A DNA stretch of 64,000 nt from Roseibium sp. MMSF_3412 (GCF_030733265.1 NZ_JASHJI010000014.1:1-64000), one strand, 5' to 3'. Counted from the stretch's first letter, positions 17,111-26,054 are shown. Numbers and translations are program-made. Notes: generated from the sequence alone by a model not told the origin.

Positions 17111-18328
17111 TCAGGCGACCGCTCGGGCGAGCGCGCATTGCGACCACAGATCGTTGATGGAATCCGCGAGATGCTCGATGTCGGCTGCCGTGTGCAGCGG
17201 TGTCGGAGTGAAGCGCAGGCGTTCGGTTCCGACCGGAACGGTCGGGTAGTTGATCGGCTGTACGTAGATGCCATAGGTCTCAAGCAGGATGTCGGAGATC
17301 CATTTGCATTTCTTGGCATCGCCGACCATCACCGGAACGATGTGGCTCGGATTTTCCATGTGCGGAATGCCGCGCTTGTCGAGTGCCGCGCGCAACTGTT
17401 CCACCCGGTCCTTGTGCGCCTTGCGCTCGAACGGGCTTGCTTTCAGGTGCTTGATGGACGCGGTTGCGCCTGCGGCAAGCGCCGGTGGCAGTGCGGTGGT
17501 GAAGATGAACCCCGATGCAAAGGAACGGATGAAATCGACAACCGTCCTGCTGCCGGTGATGTAACCGCCCATGACGCCGAATGCCTTGCCGAGCGTGCCT
17601 TCGATGATGGTCAGCCGGTCCATCAGTCCTTCGCGCTCGGCAACACCGCCGCCGCGCGGGCCGTACATGCCAACGGCGTGGACTTCATCCAGATAGGTGA
17701 TGGCACCGAACTTGTCCGCGACGTCGCAGATTTCCCTGATCGGGGCGATATCGCCATCCATGGAATAAACGCTTTCGAAGGCAACCATCTTCGGTGCGTC
17801 CGGATCGTCTGCTGCCATCAGCCGCTCCAGATCTTCATAATCGTTGTGCTTGAAGATCCGCTTTTCGCAGCGCGCATGGCGAATGCCCTCGATCATGGAG
17901 GCGTGGTTCAGCGAGTCGGAATAGACGATCATGCCCGGGACCTGGGAAGCCAATGTGCCGAGAGCTGCCCAGTTGGATACGTAGCCAGACGTGAAAATCA
18001 GCGCAGCCTCCTTGGCGTGCAGGTCGGCGAGTTCCTGCTCAAGGAGGACATGGTAGTGATTGGTGCCGGAAATGTTGCGTGTGCCGCCTGCGCCCGCGCC
18101 GCATTTCGCAATGACGTCCTGCATCGCGCCGACAATCTTTTCGTGCTGGCCCATGCCGAGATAGTCGTTGGAGCACCAGACAGTGACATCCTGAGTGGAA
18201 CCGTCTTCACGATAGCGTGTCGCGCGCGGGAAATTTCCGGATTGACGCTCGAGATCGGCGAAGACCCGGTAATTCCCATTGTCATGAAGTTTGCCAAGAC
18301 GCTCTTCAAGATAGGCGTTCACGTCCAT
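17111..18328 (-). CDS. hemA: 5-aminolevulinate synthase
   Basis: 405 residues, the usual size for alphaproteobacterial ALAS. It condenses glycine with succinyl-CoA to 5-aminolevulinate, the first step of tetrapyrrole synthesis by the Shemin pathway; PLP-dependent, cytoplasmic. Visible motifs are [21 protein letters not shown] (cofactor Asp) and [13 protein letters not shown] with the PLP-binding Lys. The N-terminus [21 protein letters not shown] fits family members; the open frame extends 33 bp further upstream. A terminator follows and an FNR-like box lies about 155 bp upstream. Presence of hemA rather than the C5 pathway supports an alphaproteobacterial host. Confidence 0.95.
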   Translation of the reverse strand: MDVNAYLEERLGKLHDNGNYRVFADLERQSGNFPRATRYREDGSTQDVTVWCSNDYLGMGQHEKIVGAMQDVIAKCGAGAGGTRNISGTNHYHVLLEQELADLHAKEAALIFTSGYVSNWAALGTLASQVPGMIVYSDSLNHASMIEGIRHARCEKRIFKHNDYEDLERLMAADDPDAPKMVAFESVYSMDGDIAPIREICDVADKFGAITYLDEVHAVGMYGPRGGGVAEREGLMDRLTIIEGTLGKAFGVMGGYITGSRTVVDFIRSFASGFIFTTALPPALAAGATASIKHLKASPFERKAHKDRVEQLRAALDKRGIPHMENPSHIVPVMVGDAKKCKWISDILLETYGIYVQPINYPTVPVGTERLRFTPTPLHTAADIEHLADSINDLWSQCALARAVA

Positions 18329-18484
18329 AATACCGGTCCTCTGCTCCGCCCGCATTTCCAAGCGAGCGCCTCTCTTTTCATTCCACCGTCTGTCGCGTCC
18401 CGGTGGTTGAGCGTCAGGTCCCGAATGCCCAAGCTTCCGGGTACCTTTAAGATATTCTAAACTGCATAATTAGACAAATCGCCT

Positions 18485-18498
18485 TGATCAAGGTCAAA
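18485..18498 (-). promoter_or_regulatory. FNR/FnrL-like box upstream of hemA
   Basis: Read on the minus strand, TTGACCTTGATCAA matches the consensus TTGAT-N4-ATCAA at 9 of 10 defined bases. It lies about 155 bp upstream of the hemA start. FnrL control of hemA is known in Rhodobacter; here it is inferred from the site only. Confidence 0.5.
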
Positions 18499-18524
18499 CA
18501 CGGGTGATGCGTCCAAAAGTCATA

Positions 18525-18539
18525 GAACATATTGTTCTG
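18525..18539. promoter_or_regulatory. 15-bp palindrome, possible operator
   Basis: AGAACATATTGTTCT has perfect 6-bp arms around a 3-base centre. It lies in the hemA/TetR divergent region, 96 bp before the TetR operator and about 200 bp upstream of hemA. The bound regulator is not identifiable. Confidence 0.4.
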
Positions 18540-18635
18540 CAAATCGCCAAACGGCTGTGCCGAACGTCACTGCTGCGAACCGGCCTCCAAGTCTGAAACT
18601 GCGGGAAATTCCAGAAGAGTGTTGCTTTCGAGTTC

Positions 18636-18661
18636 GAAACATGAATACTGATTCATGTTTC
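18636..18661. promoter_or_regulatory. TetR operator (perfect 11-bp inverted repeat)
   Basis: Arms GAAACATGAAT and ATTCATGTTTC pair perfectly around the 4-base spacer ACTG. The site ends 19 bp upstream of the GTG start of the TetR gene, so it should overlap the promoter or transcription start and mediate autorepression. A near-identical copy occurs at 2630-2655 in front of the Liv-type transporter operon. Confidence 0.82.
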
Positions 18662-18680
18662 ATTTTTCAGGAGCGCGGGT

Positions 18681-19307
18681 GTGAACAATCCGGCCGGCAA
18701 TGCAGCCATGTCCCAAAGGACGCCTTTCAACAAACCGAAGACAGCACGTGGCGAGGCCACGAAGAAAGCAATTCTGTCTGCTGCGGAGCGCGTCATCGGT
18801 GCCCGGGGTTACAACGACGCTTCGATCGGTCAGATTACCAGTGAAGCAGGGGTCGCCCAAGGCACGTTCTACATTTATTTCAAGACGAAAGAAGAAGTCT
18901 TTTCGGAGCTTGTCCTGGAGATGGGCCGGCTCGTGCGTCACACGATATCCGATGCGACACAGGCGATCTCGAACAGGCTGGAAGCGGAGCAGGCTGGCCT
19001 GACGGCCTTTCTCGAATTCGTTCAGGCCCATCCCGACCTTTACCGGATTGTCCAGGAAGCCCAGTTCGTCGACCCGGATGCCTACCGCGAATACTACAGC
19101 GCCTTTGCGGAAGGGTATCGGAGCGGGCTGACAGAGGCCGCAAGAGACGGTCAGATCTCGCAAGGAGATCCCGATACCCGCGCCTGGGCGCTGATGGGAA
19201 TTGCACGTGCGCTTGGTGAACAAATTGTCGTGTTCGGGAACAAGGCACCGATCACAGATCTTGTCGACACGGCCTATGACCTGATCGCGAACGGGCTCAA
19301 GCCGTGA
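18681..19307 (+). CDS. TetR/AcrR-family transcriptional regulator
   Basis: 208 residues. An N-terminal HTH (about 25-70) reads KKAILSAAERVIGARGYNDAS ... VAQGTFYIYFKTKEE, the classic TetR DNA-binding pattern. The C-terminal helical ligand domain has no diagnostic motif. The GTG start follows AGGAG by 7-8 bases; the next ATG is nine codons further on. Its stop overlaps the crotonase start, so regulator and enzymes form one operon. Regulators in such CoA-ester clusters often sense acyl-CoA (family knowledge). The palindrome directly upstream and its copy at 2.6 kb are its probable targets. Confidence 0.9.
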   Translation: MNNPAGNAAMSQRTPFNKPKTARGEATKKAILSAAERVIGARGYNDASIGQITSEAGVAQGTFYIYFKTKEEVFSELVLEMGRLVRHTISDATQAISNRLEAEQAGLTAFLEFVQAHPDLYRIVQEAQFVDPDAYREYYSAFAEGYRSGLTEAARDGQISQGDPDTRAWALMGIARALGEQIVVFGNKAPITDLVDTAYDLIANGLKP

Positions 19308-20089
19308 CGACCGGGGCCGGACAGGTCGTTATCGACGAGGCCGACGGCGCGGTCCGGGTCGGCCTGAACCGCCCAACCCGTCACAATGCGCTCGTGCCGG
19401 AACTTGTTAACGAGCTTGACGATGCGCTGGACCAAGCAGCGGGAAGAGATCCCACCGCGCTTGTCCTCACCGGCAATGGCGCGAGTTTTTCGACCGGCGG
19501 CGACATTTCAGGCTTTCTCTCACATGCCGGTTCGCGAGAAGAGCTGCTGGGCTATGCCGAAGACCTCGTCGGCGGTCTGCATGAAGTCGTCTTGAAACTG
19601 CTGTCCTTTCCCGCACCGGTTCTCGCGGCCGTCAACGGTCCGGTGACCGGAGGGGCGACCGGGCTCGTTCTGGCTGCCGATATGGCCGCGATGAGCGAGC
19701 AGGCCTTTCTCCAGCCCTATTACTGCACCGTCGGGTTCGCGCCGGACGGCGGCTGGACGGCACTGCTGCCTGAACGCATTGGGACCGCCAAGGCACTCCA
19801 GATCCAGTATCTGAACGAGCGCATCAGTGCTGATGAGGCACAGGCGCTGGGTCTTGCCGCCTGCGTTTGCGCGCGCTCGGAACTCGACGGTGTCATTGCA
19901 CAGTGGCTGCGCATGCTGGAGACCGGATCGCGTGCAACTCACCGGGCAACGCGAAAAAATATCTGGGACGATGTGCGCCTCGAACAGGTGCGTATGCGTC
20001 TCGACCGGGAAAAGTCCAGGTTTCTGGACCTGATCGTACAGCCGGATACGCTCGCAGGCATGAAGGCATTCCTGCAAAAGCGTGCATGA
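19304..20089 (+). CDS. Enoyl-CoA hydratase/isomerase family protein
   Basis: 261 residues of the crotonase superfamily. Oxyanion-hole segments are ASFSTGGDISGF and NGPVTGGATGL. In the catalytic region the first glutamate of hydratases is replaced (QPYYCTVGFAPDGGW), while an Asp sits at the second acidic position (PDGG), a pattern closer to PaaG/ECI-type enoyl-CoA isomerases than to hydratases. It likely rearranges or hydrates an unsaturated acyl-CoA. It overlaps the TetR stop by four bases and is followed by the acyl-CoA synthetase gene. Confidence 0.85.
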   Translation: MTTGAGQVVIDEADGAVRVGLNRPTRHNALVPELVNELDDALDQAAGRDPTALVLTGNGASFSTGGDISGFLSHAGSREELLGYAEDLVGGLHEVVLKLLSFPAPVLAAVNGPVTGGATGLVLAADMAAMSEQAFLQPYYCTVGFAPDGGWTALLPERIGTAKALQIQYLNERISADEAQALGLAACVCARSELDGVIAQWLRMLETGSRATHRATRKNIWDDVRLEQVRMRLDREKSRFLDLIVQPDTLAGMKAFLQKRA

Positions 20090-20128
20090 CGCTTTGCAGG
20101 ACCTCAACACCAGGTGCCAGGAGGACCC

Positions 20129-21670
20129 ATGGAGTTTCTGACCGACATGGCCGCAAAGCGGGCCGAACTGACACCCGATGCCATCGCCTTCTCGGACAGG
20201 GACAGCGGCCGGTCCTATACGTTTCACGACATAAACGAGCGGGCAGACCGGCTCGGCAATCTGCTGCTGGAAAAAGGATTGGGCAAGGGGGACCGTTTTG
20301 CCGCGCTCTGCCTCAATCATCCCGATTTTTTCGTGCTGCTGTTCGCAGCCCAGAAGACGGGAGTTCTGCTGGTTCCGCTCAACTGGCGGCAGCCGGTTGC
20401 CGAGCTCGAGCCGATCCTCGCGGCGTCCAATGCCCGGGTGATGTTTGCCGACGATGCCCACATGGCAACAGCACACGAACTCGCAGATGCCACCGGGATC
20501 GAACTGCTGCCGATGGGGGCCGCCGCTGAAGGTGCGAGCGCATTGGATGACTTTCTGGACCGGGCCGATCCGTCGCCCGCCGGAACCGGGCAGGTCGAAG
20601 CGGCCGCACCGTGGTACCTGCTCTTTACTTCAGGCACGACAGGTCTGCCGAAAGCCGTCATTCAAACGGCGGGCATGGCCTACGCCAACATGATCAATTA
20701 TTGCCAGGCAACCGGACTGAGCGTTGGCGAAAAGGGTGTCAGTTTCCTGCCGCTGTTTCATACCGCGGGGATCAATCTGCCGACGCTGCCGATCTTTCTG
20801 AACGGCGGCTCCTCGACCATTCTGCGCAAGTTCGATCCGGACGCGGTGCTTGACCTGATCGATGAAGACCAGGTGACCCAGTTCTTCGGCGTGCCGGCGA
20901 TCTATCAGGCTCTGGCCCTGTCATCGAAGGTCGAAAGCACCGACTTTTCCCGTGTCCGGTCTCTCGGGTGCGGCGGGGCACCCGTTCCGAAGCATCTGCT
21001 TGCAGACTTCCAGGCGCGCGGCGTGACGATCTGCAACGGCATGGGCATGACCGAAACCGGACCCACCGTGTTTCTGATGGATCCGGGACATGCGGCCAAG
21101 AAAATCGGGTCGGTCGGCAAGCCGCAGATCCTCACCGACGTACGCCTGGAGAAATCTGACGGAAGCATCGTTGAAGGCGCCGGCGAGGGGGAGGTCCAGT
21201 TCCGCGGCCCGAACATCACGCCCGGCTATATGGACAACAGCCGGGCCACCTCCGAGACATTCACCGGGGACGGCTGGCTGAAATCGGGTGACATCGCCCG
21301 GCGTGATGCGGACGGTTACTATTTCGTCGTCGACCGGATCAAGGACATGTACATTTCCGGCGGCGAAAACGTCTATCCCGCCGAAGTGGAGAAGGTTCTG
21401 GATGGCCACCCGGCGATCCTGGAAGCGGTCGTGATCGGCGTTCCCGACGCCAAGTGGGGGGAAGTCGGTGCAGCTTTTCTGGTTCCGCGGCCCGGGACAG
21501 AACTGGACACCGCGGCATTGGCGGACTGGTGCCGCTCACAGCTGGCGCCCTACAAGGTCCCGAAAAGCTTCACTGTCACCGACGACCTGCCGCGCACGGC
21601 CGCGGGCAAGGTGCGAAAGAACGTCCTGAAAGACACGTTTTCAGCCACAACCGTTCAGGAGGATGCGTGA
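20129..21670 (+). CDS. Acyl-CoA synthetase (AMP-forming)
   Basis: 513 residues of the ANL adenylating-enzyme superfamily. Core motifs are the P-loop LLFTSGTTGLPKAV (about 170), NGMGMTETGP, the GWLKSGDIARRDADGYY hinge region with the ribose-binding Asp, and the C-terminal catalytic Lys in PRTAAGKVRKN. It activates a carboxylic acid with ATP and CoA. ATG 20129 is preceded by CAGGAGGACCC; the frame opens five codons earlier without support. It sits in the TetR operon, where it would provide the CoA ester for the crotonase and MaoC proteins. Chain length or aromaticity of the substrate cannot be read. Confidence 0.92.
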   Translation: MEFLTDMAAKRAELTPDAIAFSDRDSGRSYTFHDINERADRLGNLLLEKGLGKGDRFAALCLNHPDFFVLLFAAQKTGVLLVPLNWRQPVAELEPILAASNARVMFADDAHMATAHELADATGIELLPMGAAAEGASALDDFLDRADPSPAGTGQVEAAAPWYLLFTSGTTGLPKAVIQTAGMAYANMINYCQATGLSVGEKGVSFLPLFHTAGINLPTLPIFLNGGSSTILRKFDPDAVLDLIDEDQVTQFFGVPAIYQALALSSKVESTDFSRVRSLGCGGAPVPKHLLADFQARGVTICNGMGMTETGPTVFLMDPGHAAKKIGSVGKPQILTDVRLEKSDGSIVEGAGEGEVQFRGPNITPGYMDNSRATSETFTGDGWLKSGDIARRDADGYYFVVDRIKDMYISGGENVYPAEVEKVLDGHPAILEAVVIGVPDAKWGEVGAAFLVPRPGTELDTAALADWCRSQLAPYKVPKSFTVTDDLPRTAAGKVRKNVLKDTFSATTVQEDA

Positions 21671-21673
21671 GCT

Positions 21674-22063
21674 ATGAGCCTTGCCTCTGACAAACCATCT
21701 GCAACCGTCTTTACCTGGACACCCACCCAAGGTGATTTCGATGCCTTTGCGAGACTGTCCGGCGATGACAATCCGATTCATGTCGACCCGGTGTTTTCCG
21801 CGCGTACCCGCTTCGGGCGCACGGTTTCGCATGGCATGCTTTTGTACACACGTGTTCATGCCTGTCTGGAAACGCTTTATCCGGGCCGGCAGCATGAATT
21901 GCAGACGCTGATGTTTCCAAATCCTTCCTATGCCGACGAGGAACTGTCGCTTTCCTTTTGCGAGGACGCAGGGCAACCGGATCTCGTACTGATTGAAATC
22001 AGCAGAACCGCCGACCGCGCCGTGACACTTTCGGGAACCTGCAGGCTCGGAGGTCCGTCGTGA
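21674..22063 (+). CDS. MaoC-like hotdog dehydratase
   Basis: 129 residues with a single hotdog domain. The motif FARLSGDDNPIHVDPVFSARTRFGRTVSHGML carries the catalytic Asp and His of (R)-specific enoyl-CoA hydratases (D-x4-H). It probably hydrates a trans-2-enoyl-CoA. It starts 3 bp after the synthetase stop and overlaps the following gene by four bases. The partner downstream lacks these residues, so the two may form a heterodimer. Confidence 0.86.
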   Translation: MSLASDKPSATVFTWTPTQGDFDAFARLSGDDNPIHVDPVFSARTRFGRTVSHGMLLYTRVHACLETLYPGRQHELQTLMFPNPSYADEELSLSFCEDAGQPDLVLIEISRTADRAVTLSGTCRLGGPS

Positions 22064-22431
22064 CTTTGGAAATCGGACAAAGCAAGGAAATCACCCGCAC
22101 CTATACACTGGAGGATATGCAGGACTTCGCCGTGTTGGCCGGGGAGACGGCAACCGTGCCGACATCGGTTCCAGGCCCCCTGATCGGCGGCTTGTTTTCC
22201 TATCTGCTTGGCGTGGAGCTTCCCGGCCGGGGAACGAACTACCTGAAACAGAGCCTGGAGTTTCTTGCGCCTGCCCCCGTGGGGCAAGCGCTCACGGCGT
22301 CCGTGACGGTGTCACGGCTGCGCCCGGAAAAACACCTGGTGGACCTTGAAACCGTGTGCACGACACCGGACGGAACCCGGATCTGCCAGGGCCGCGCTCT
22401 GGTCTATGTCGAGGATGTCGGCAAAGACTAG
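22060..22431 (+). CDS. MaoC-like hotdog protein lacking the catalytic motif
   Basis: 123 residues with hotdog-like sequence (TRTYTLEDMQDFAVLAGETATVPT ... GRGTNYLKQSLEFLAPAPVGQ). The D-x4-H hydratase motif of the preceding protein is absent; PTSVPGPLIGGLF stands in its place. Starts at GTG inside the upstream stop (GTGA). Probably a structural or substrate-binding half of a two-subunit hydratase. This is the last gene of the TetR operon. Confidence 0.75.
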   Translation: MTLEIGQSKEITRTYTLEDMQDFAVLAGETATVPTSVPGPLIGGLFSYLLGVELPGRGTNYLKQSLEFLAPAPVGQALTASVTVSRLRPEKHLVDLETVCTTPDGTRICQGRALVYVEDVGKD

Positions 22432-22537
22432 GCCGTGCCGACGGGTCGACCCCGGTACAGGATAGGCGTTCGCGATTGTCGAAACGTCTCCGGTTCTCGC
22501 GGAGCACATCTGTTGGCTTTCATAGTTGAAAAAGGTG

Positions 22538-22560
22538 CGGTGGCAGATCAACTGCCACCG
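22538..22560 (-). terminator. Terminator hairpin downstream of the vWA-protein gene
   Basis: Perfect 9-bp stem (CGGTGGCAG / CTGCCACCG) with a 5-base loop, followed on the minus strand by CACCTTTTTC. It lies 10 bp after the minus-strand stop and may also limit read-through from the plus-strand TetR operon. Confidence 0.72.
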
Positions 22561-22570
22561 GTCGATGGCC

Positions 22571-23770
22571 TCAGTTAGCCGTTGGGAAGACGAAGAAGGC
22601 GAGATCCCAGCCGTCATTGATCCCATTGTCGTTCACATGGGTCATTTTGGTGATGTTGATGTCGCGATAGTAAAACAGCGCTCCACCCTTATCGTTGATC
22701 TTTACCTGGGTTCCGCCGCCAAGATTTTCGGCATCGACAAAGTCAACCGGTGCCAGTTCCTGGAAATTCGGACCGTCACCCGTGTCGTTGTCGTTGGCGA
22801 GCACCACCAGCATGGACGTCACCGGCTGGTCAAAGGTTATGGTGAAATTCGAGCCGACGTGAAGGTCGTCATATCTTCCCGGCAAGTCGTTGAAGCTCGC
22901 GCCGCCGCTCTTGTTGGTCAGAGGCGCGTAGATATTGTCAGCAACGACAGTCCAACCGACACCGTTGGAAGTCCCTTTGGCGACGACTTTGCCGGTGGCA
23001 CTGTCGCGCTCCATCTCCTGCACGTCAAAACTCAGTTTCTTAAGGTCAAGCCCGGAGATTTTCTCTGGAACAACCGGCGCTTCCGGCTTGACCGGTTCGG
23101 CAACCACGGGTGCTTCACTGACCGCAACCACGGTTTCAGAAAGTGCTTCCGTGAGTTCGGTGGCGTTGTCGGCGCTCAGAAACTTGCCGCCGGTGTTGTC
23201 GGCAATGCATTGCAACTGACGCGCTTCCTCGTCGGTCAGGCCAAAGCCGACCACGTGCACGGTGAAATTGATACCGCTCTGTTCAAGCAGAGACGCCATG
23301 AGGCAAGGGTCGGCTTCGCAGGTTTCCAGACCGTCGCTGACCAGGATAACGGAAGCCGGATCTTCGACATGACGCAGTTCTTTGGCCGCCAGAAGCAGGG
23401 ATTCCGCGATCGGTGTCTTGCCCTTGGGGCTGATGCTGCGGACACGCGAAGAAAAATTGGCGGCTTCAAGCGGCGCAGCAGACTGAATGACTTCGATGTC
23501 CGCACAATCACCTTTGCGGCGATGGCCGTATGTGATCAGTCCCAGATCGACGTTCGGGTCCCATTTGCCAAGGACATTGTCAATGACGTCGCGGGCAATG
23601 CTGATTTTCGGCACCCCGTCGATCTGGCCCCACATGCTGCCGGAAGCATCCAGCACCATCATCGCCTTGCCGCGCTCTTTCTGGTCCTGAGCCTGACCCG
23701 GCTCAGCCGCTACAAACCCGCCGGCGGCAACAAGGGCGAACCCCAGGCAAGAGGCAATACACTTATTCAT
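22571..23770 (-). CDS. Secreted von Willebrand factor A-domain protein
   Basis: 399 residues. Signal peptide (MNKCIASCLGFALVAAGGFVAAEPGQAQ), then a vWA domain with a complete MIDAS (VLDASGSMWGQ, a Thr in GKTPIAESL, and Asp in LVSDGLETC). A linker rich in Pro, Val and Glu (about residues 230-255) leads to a C-terminal domain of about 140 residues without recognised family. Likely periplasmic or surface-exposed, binding a partner through a metal ion. The start is taken at the signal peptide; the frame extends 32 codons upstream. It is divergent from the Calx-beta-like protein. Confidence 0.82.
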   Translation of the reverse strand: MNKCIASCLGFALVAAGGFVAAEPGQAQDQKERGKAMMVLDASGSMWGQIDGVPKISIARDVIDNVLGKWDPNVDLGLITYGHRRKGDCADIEVIQSAAPLEAANFSSRVRSISPKGKTPIAESLLLAAKELRHVEDPASVILVSDGLETCEADPCLMASLLEQSGINFTVHVVGFGLTDEEARQLQCIADNTGGKFLSADNATELTEALSETVVAVSEAPVVAEPVKPEAPVVPEKISGLDLKKLSFDVQEMERDSATGKVVAKGTSNGVGWTVVADNIYAPLTNKSGGASFNDLPGRYDDLHVGSNFTITFDQPVTSMLVVLANDNDTGDGPNFQELAPVDFVDAENLGGGTQVKINDKGGALFYYRDINITKMTHVNDNGINDGWDLAFFVFPTAN

Positions 23771-24108
23771 TATTTCTAACCTCGGTAAACTTACGTAATG
23801 GAACAGTTGAAACAAAATGTCCGGTAGCATGGCTCGCGACCTGTGAATAGCAACTTTTGCGGTCACGTTTTCATTATCTTGACGGCAGTCGATGCGCGCT
23901 TTCTTTTGCGATTTTTTCCTCCCACGCTTCCGGAGAAGTCAGTTTCACCGCTTTTTTAATTCACGCAAAGATCCTGAAAATGTGTTCAAGAACACAGATT
24001 TAGGTGTTTGCGACAAATGCAATCGCGATCGTGATTTCCAACACACAGCCAGGGTTCGAAAGTCACTAGATGTTTTCTCGTTGATTTAATCCAGTGAGGG
24101 GACGGGCA

Positions 24109-25263
24109 ATGATTACGATTTCAGCAAATGAATATGTGAAAGACGAAGGCAACAGCGGCAAGACCGTCTTTGCGTTCACGATCTCGGCGACAAACATCTT
24201 TGATCTGCGGGGTGCGGGAAATGGTGACAATGTGTCGTTGAACCTGCGTCTTCTGGAGAAGGGGATGAACAGTTCCGACGGTCTCAAGCTGATCGCCGAC
24301 CCGAAGACCGGAGTGACGACCACCGGCAACCTGACCGGCGCCATCAGCTTTGACCGGGATAATGACAAGGTCACCAAAACAACGGAGACATATGTCGACG
24401 GATTTGGCGAAGAAGAGGAAATTGTCTACCGCACCTATACAAAAACTATCTATGTCGAAATCAGCGGCGACACGGATGTCGAGGCGCATGAGATGTTCGG
24501 CCTGGCCGTTACAAGCGGCTGGATGAAAAACGGCAAGTCCGTCTCTTTGGACAAGGCACACGGACAGGGCGTAAACACGGAATACCCGAAGGGAAATTTC
24601 AAGGTCAATGAAGTCGCCTATCAGGTCGTCCGGAACGACGACGGCGAAGGGAAGATTGACGAAGATGCCCTGGGTGCTCTGGGCAAGCAGGCAGAAAAAC
24701 TCGGCCTTGCAGGCGGCAAGTCACATGTTGATTTTCTGAGCGGCCGGATGGAGTTGGATCTGGACGGGGAGGGCCGTAAAAAGGAGCCCAGGGACTGGTC
24801 GGAACTGTCGCCGGAAGAAAAGATCGAAGAGCTCAAGAAGCTGATCGAAAAAATCCGCAAAGAAGAAAGCGACCTCCTTGAGGAGATCGACAAGAAAGAC
24901 TCTGCGGAGATCTCGGCAGAAGACCAGGCGCGCCTCGATGAAGTTGACGAGCGTTTGGTGAAAGAGCTGGAGCGTCTGGATAAAGCTGAAGAAGATCTCA
25001 GGAAAAAAGAAGCAGAGGATGCCAAGTCGGCCGGTCTGCCGGACAAGATCAAATTCGATACCGGTGAGCAGAGTTTTGCGTTTGATTTCTCGAAAGTCTC
25101 TGGTTCGGAAACCGGAGAGGAAAACGAATTCATGGACAGTTTTGATGGTGCAGGCGTGCCGGATCAATTCGAATTCATAGCAGATGAACTGCCGATGACA
25201 TCTGAAGCCGATCTTAAGGAGCAGTTCGATCTGCAGCTGTCGGAAGGCGATGCATTTTTCTAA
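24109..25263 (+). CDS. Calx-beta-like domain protein with an acidic coiled coil
   Basis: 384 residues, no signal peptide. The first about 130 residues (ITISANEYVKDEGNSGKTVFAF, an EGxSG-type entry) resemble a Calx-beta calcium-binding domain. Residues about 235-320 form a highly charged helical coiled coil (EKIEELKKLIEKIRKEE, ERLVKELERLDKAEED). The last 60 residues are acidic and end LSEGDAFF. Absence of a signal peptide, calcium-type domain and acidic tail would suit a type I secretion substrate, but no transporter lies nearby, so this is inference. GAGGGGACGGGC precedes the ATG. The 338-bp gap before it is AT-rich and holds the divergent promoters; I see no clear operator. Confidence 0.68.
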   Translation: MITISANEYVKDEGNSGKTVFAFTISATNIFDLRGAGNGDNVSLNLRLLEKGMNSSDGLKLIADPKTGVTTTGNLTGAISFDRDNDKVTKTTETYVDGFGEEEEIVYRTYTKTIYVEISGDTDVEAHEMFGLAVTSGWMKNGKSVSLDKAHGQGVNTEYPKGNFKVNEVAYQVVRNDDGEGKIDEDALGALGKQAEKLGLAGGKSHVDFLSGRMELDLDGEGRKKEPRDWSELSPEEKIEELKKLIEKIRKEESDLLEEIDKKDSAEISAEDQARLDEVDERLVKELERLDKAEEDLRKKEAEDAKSAGLPDKIKFDTGEQSFAFDFSKVSGSETGEENEFMDSFDGAGVPDQFEFIADELPMTSEADLKEQFDLQLSEGDAFF

Positions 25264-25289
25264 ACGCCTCGGGAATTCGAAAAGAAACA

Positions 25290-25315
25290 AAAGGGTGGCC
25301 TCGCGGCCGCCCTTT
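25290..25315 (+). terminator. Terminator of the Calx-beta-like gene
   Basis: Stem AAAGGG-t-GGCC / GGCC-g-CCCTTT with loop TCGC, followed by TGTTCATTT. On the minus strand the other side is also T-rich (TTTTGTTTC), so it may act in both directions between the converging genes. Confidence 0.75.
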
Positions 25316-25470
25316 GTTCATTTCGGATGCGTCGAATTCGGCGCTTCAAAGCACCCGAAAGTTCACCCATATATCCATTTGGGCATGGCGCTCCTGCCAT
25401 TTATGGCCCAATCCGTTGCGTGCGGCGTCCGAAGTGAAATCGTCCTCACGACCGAGGCCGCCAGGCTGCT

Positions 25471-25860
25471 TTATTCTCCTTCGACAAGCCGGGATTTCGA
25501 TGGCCAGAAGGCATGATGCCCCTTGAGCTTACGGGTCATCGGGATCGGGTCCTTGTAGGCCCAGCCGATTTCCTCACCGTCCAGCGACACATAACTGGCA
25601 TCGCCCTTGATCGGACAATGGGTGGATTTGTCCACCGGACCCAGGGATGCAACGACATCTTCTTCCGGGAAATAGATCACGGGGTCATAAACCGACTTGC
25701 CCAGCTCCATCACCCTGAGAGCGCGGGTGCTGTCGGCGAGCAGGGTGTCTCCCGCATAAACGCGCATGCGCCGCGGCGCCGTCTTGATGACCATCATGTG
25801 GTTCGGGTCGTCGGGATTTCTGATTGCATCCCTCAGGGCTGCAATGGATGTGTCTGACAT
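25471..25860 (-). CDS. DUF427 domain-containing protein
   Basis: 129 residues covering a whole DUF427 domain: RRMRVYAGDTLLADSTRALRVMELG, PVIYFPEEDV, STHCPIKGDASYVSLDG and the terminal GHHAFWPSK. The family is widespread, small and cytoplasmic, with no assigned biochemical role. Monocistronic by position, convergent with the Calx-beta-like gene and divergent from the glycerate kinase gene. Confidence 0.85.
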   Translation of the reverse strand: MSDTSIAALRDAIRNPDDPNHMMVIKTAPRRMRVYAGDTLLADSTRALRVMELGKSVYDPVIYFPEEDVVASLGPVDKSTHCPIKGDASYVSLDGEEIGWAYKDPIPMTRKLKGHHAFWPSKSRLVEGE

Positions 25861-26054
25861 GCTGGCACTCCTTTCCGGTCAAAGGTGTGGTCGGAGACCT
25901 GACTTCGCAATCCCGTTTCCTGAAACGGGCCGGTGCGAAAATGCACGAATAACGTCGGTTTGGCGGGAGCCGGAACATTTTCAAGCGAATTCAGCCTTGA
26001 AAATTCGACCAAAACAGGTCTCTAACCTTGCGAAACCTGAGAGGTGCATTCCTG

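Noticed and set aside
16823..18460. 545-codon plus-strand frame
   Set aside because: Antisense to hemA and its terminator; no domain recognised.
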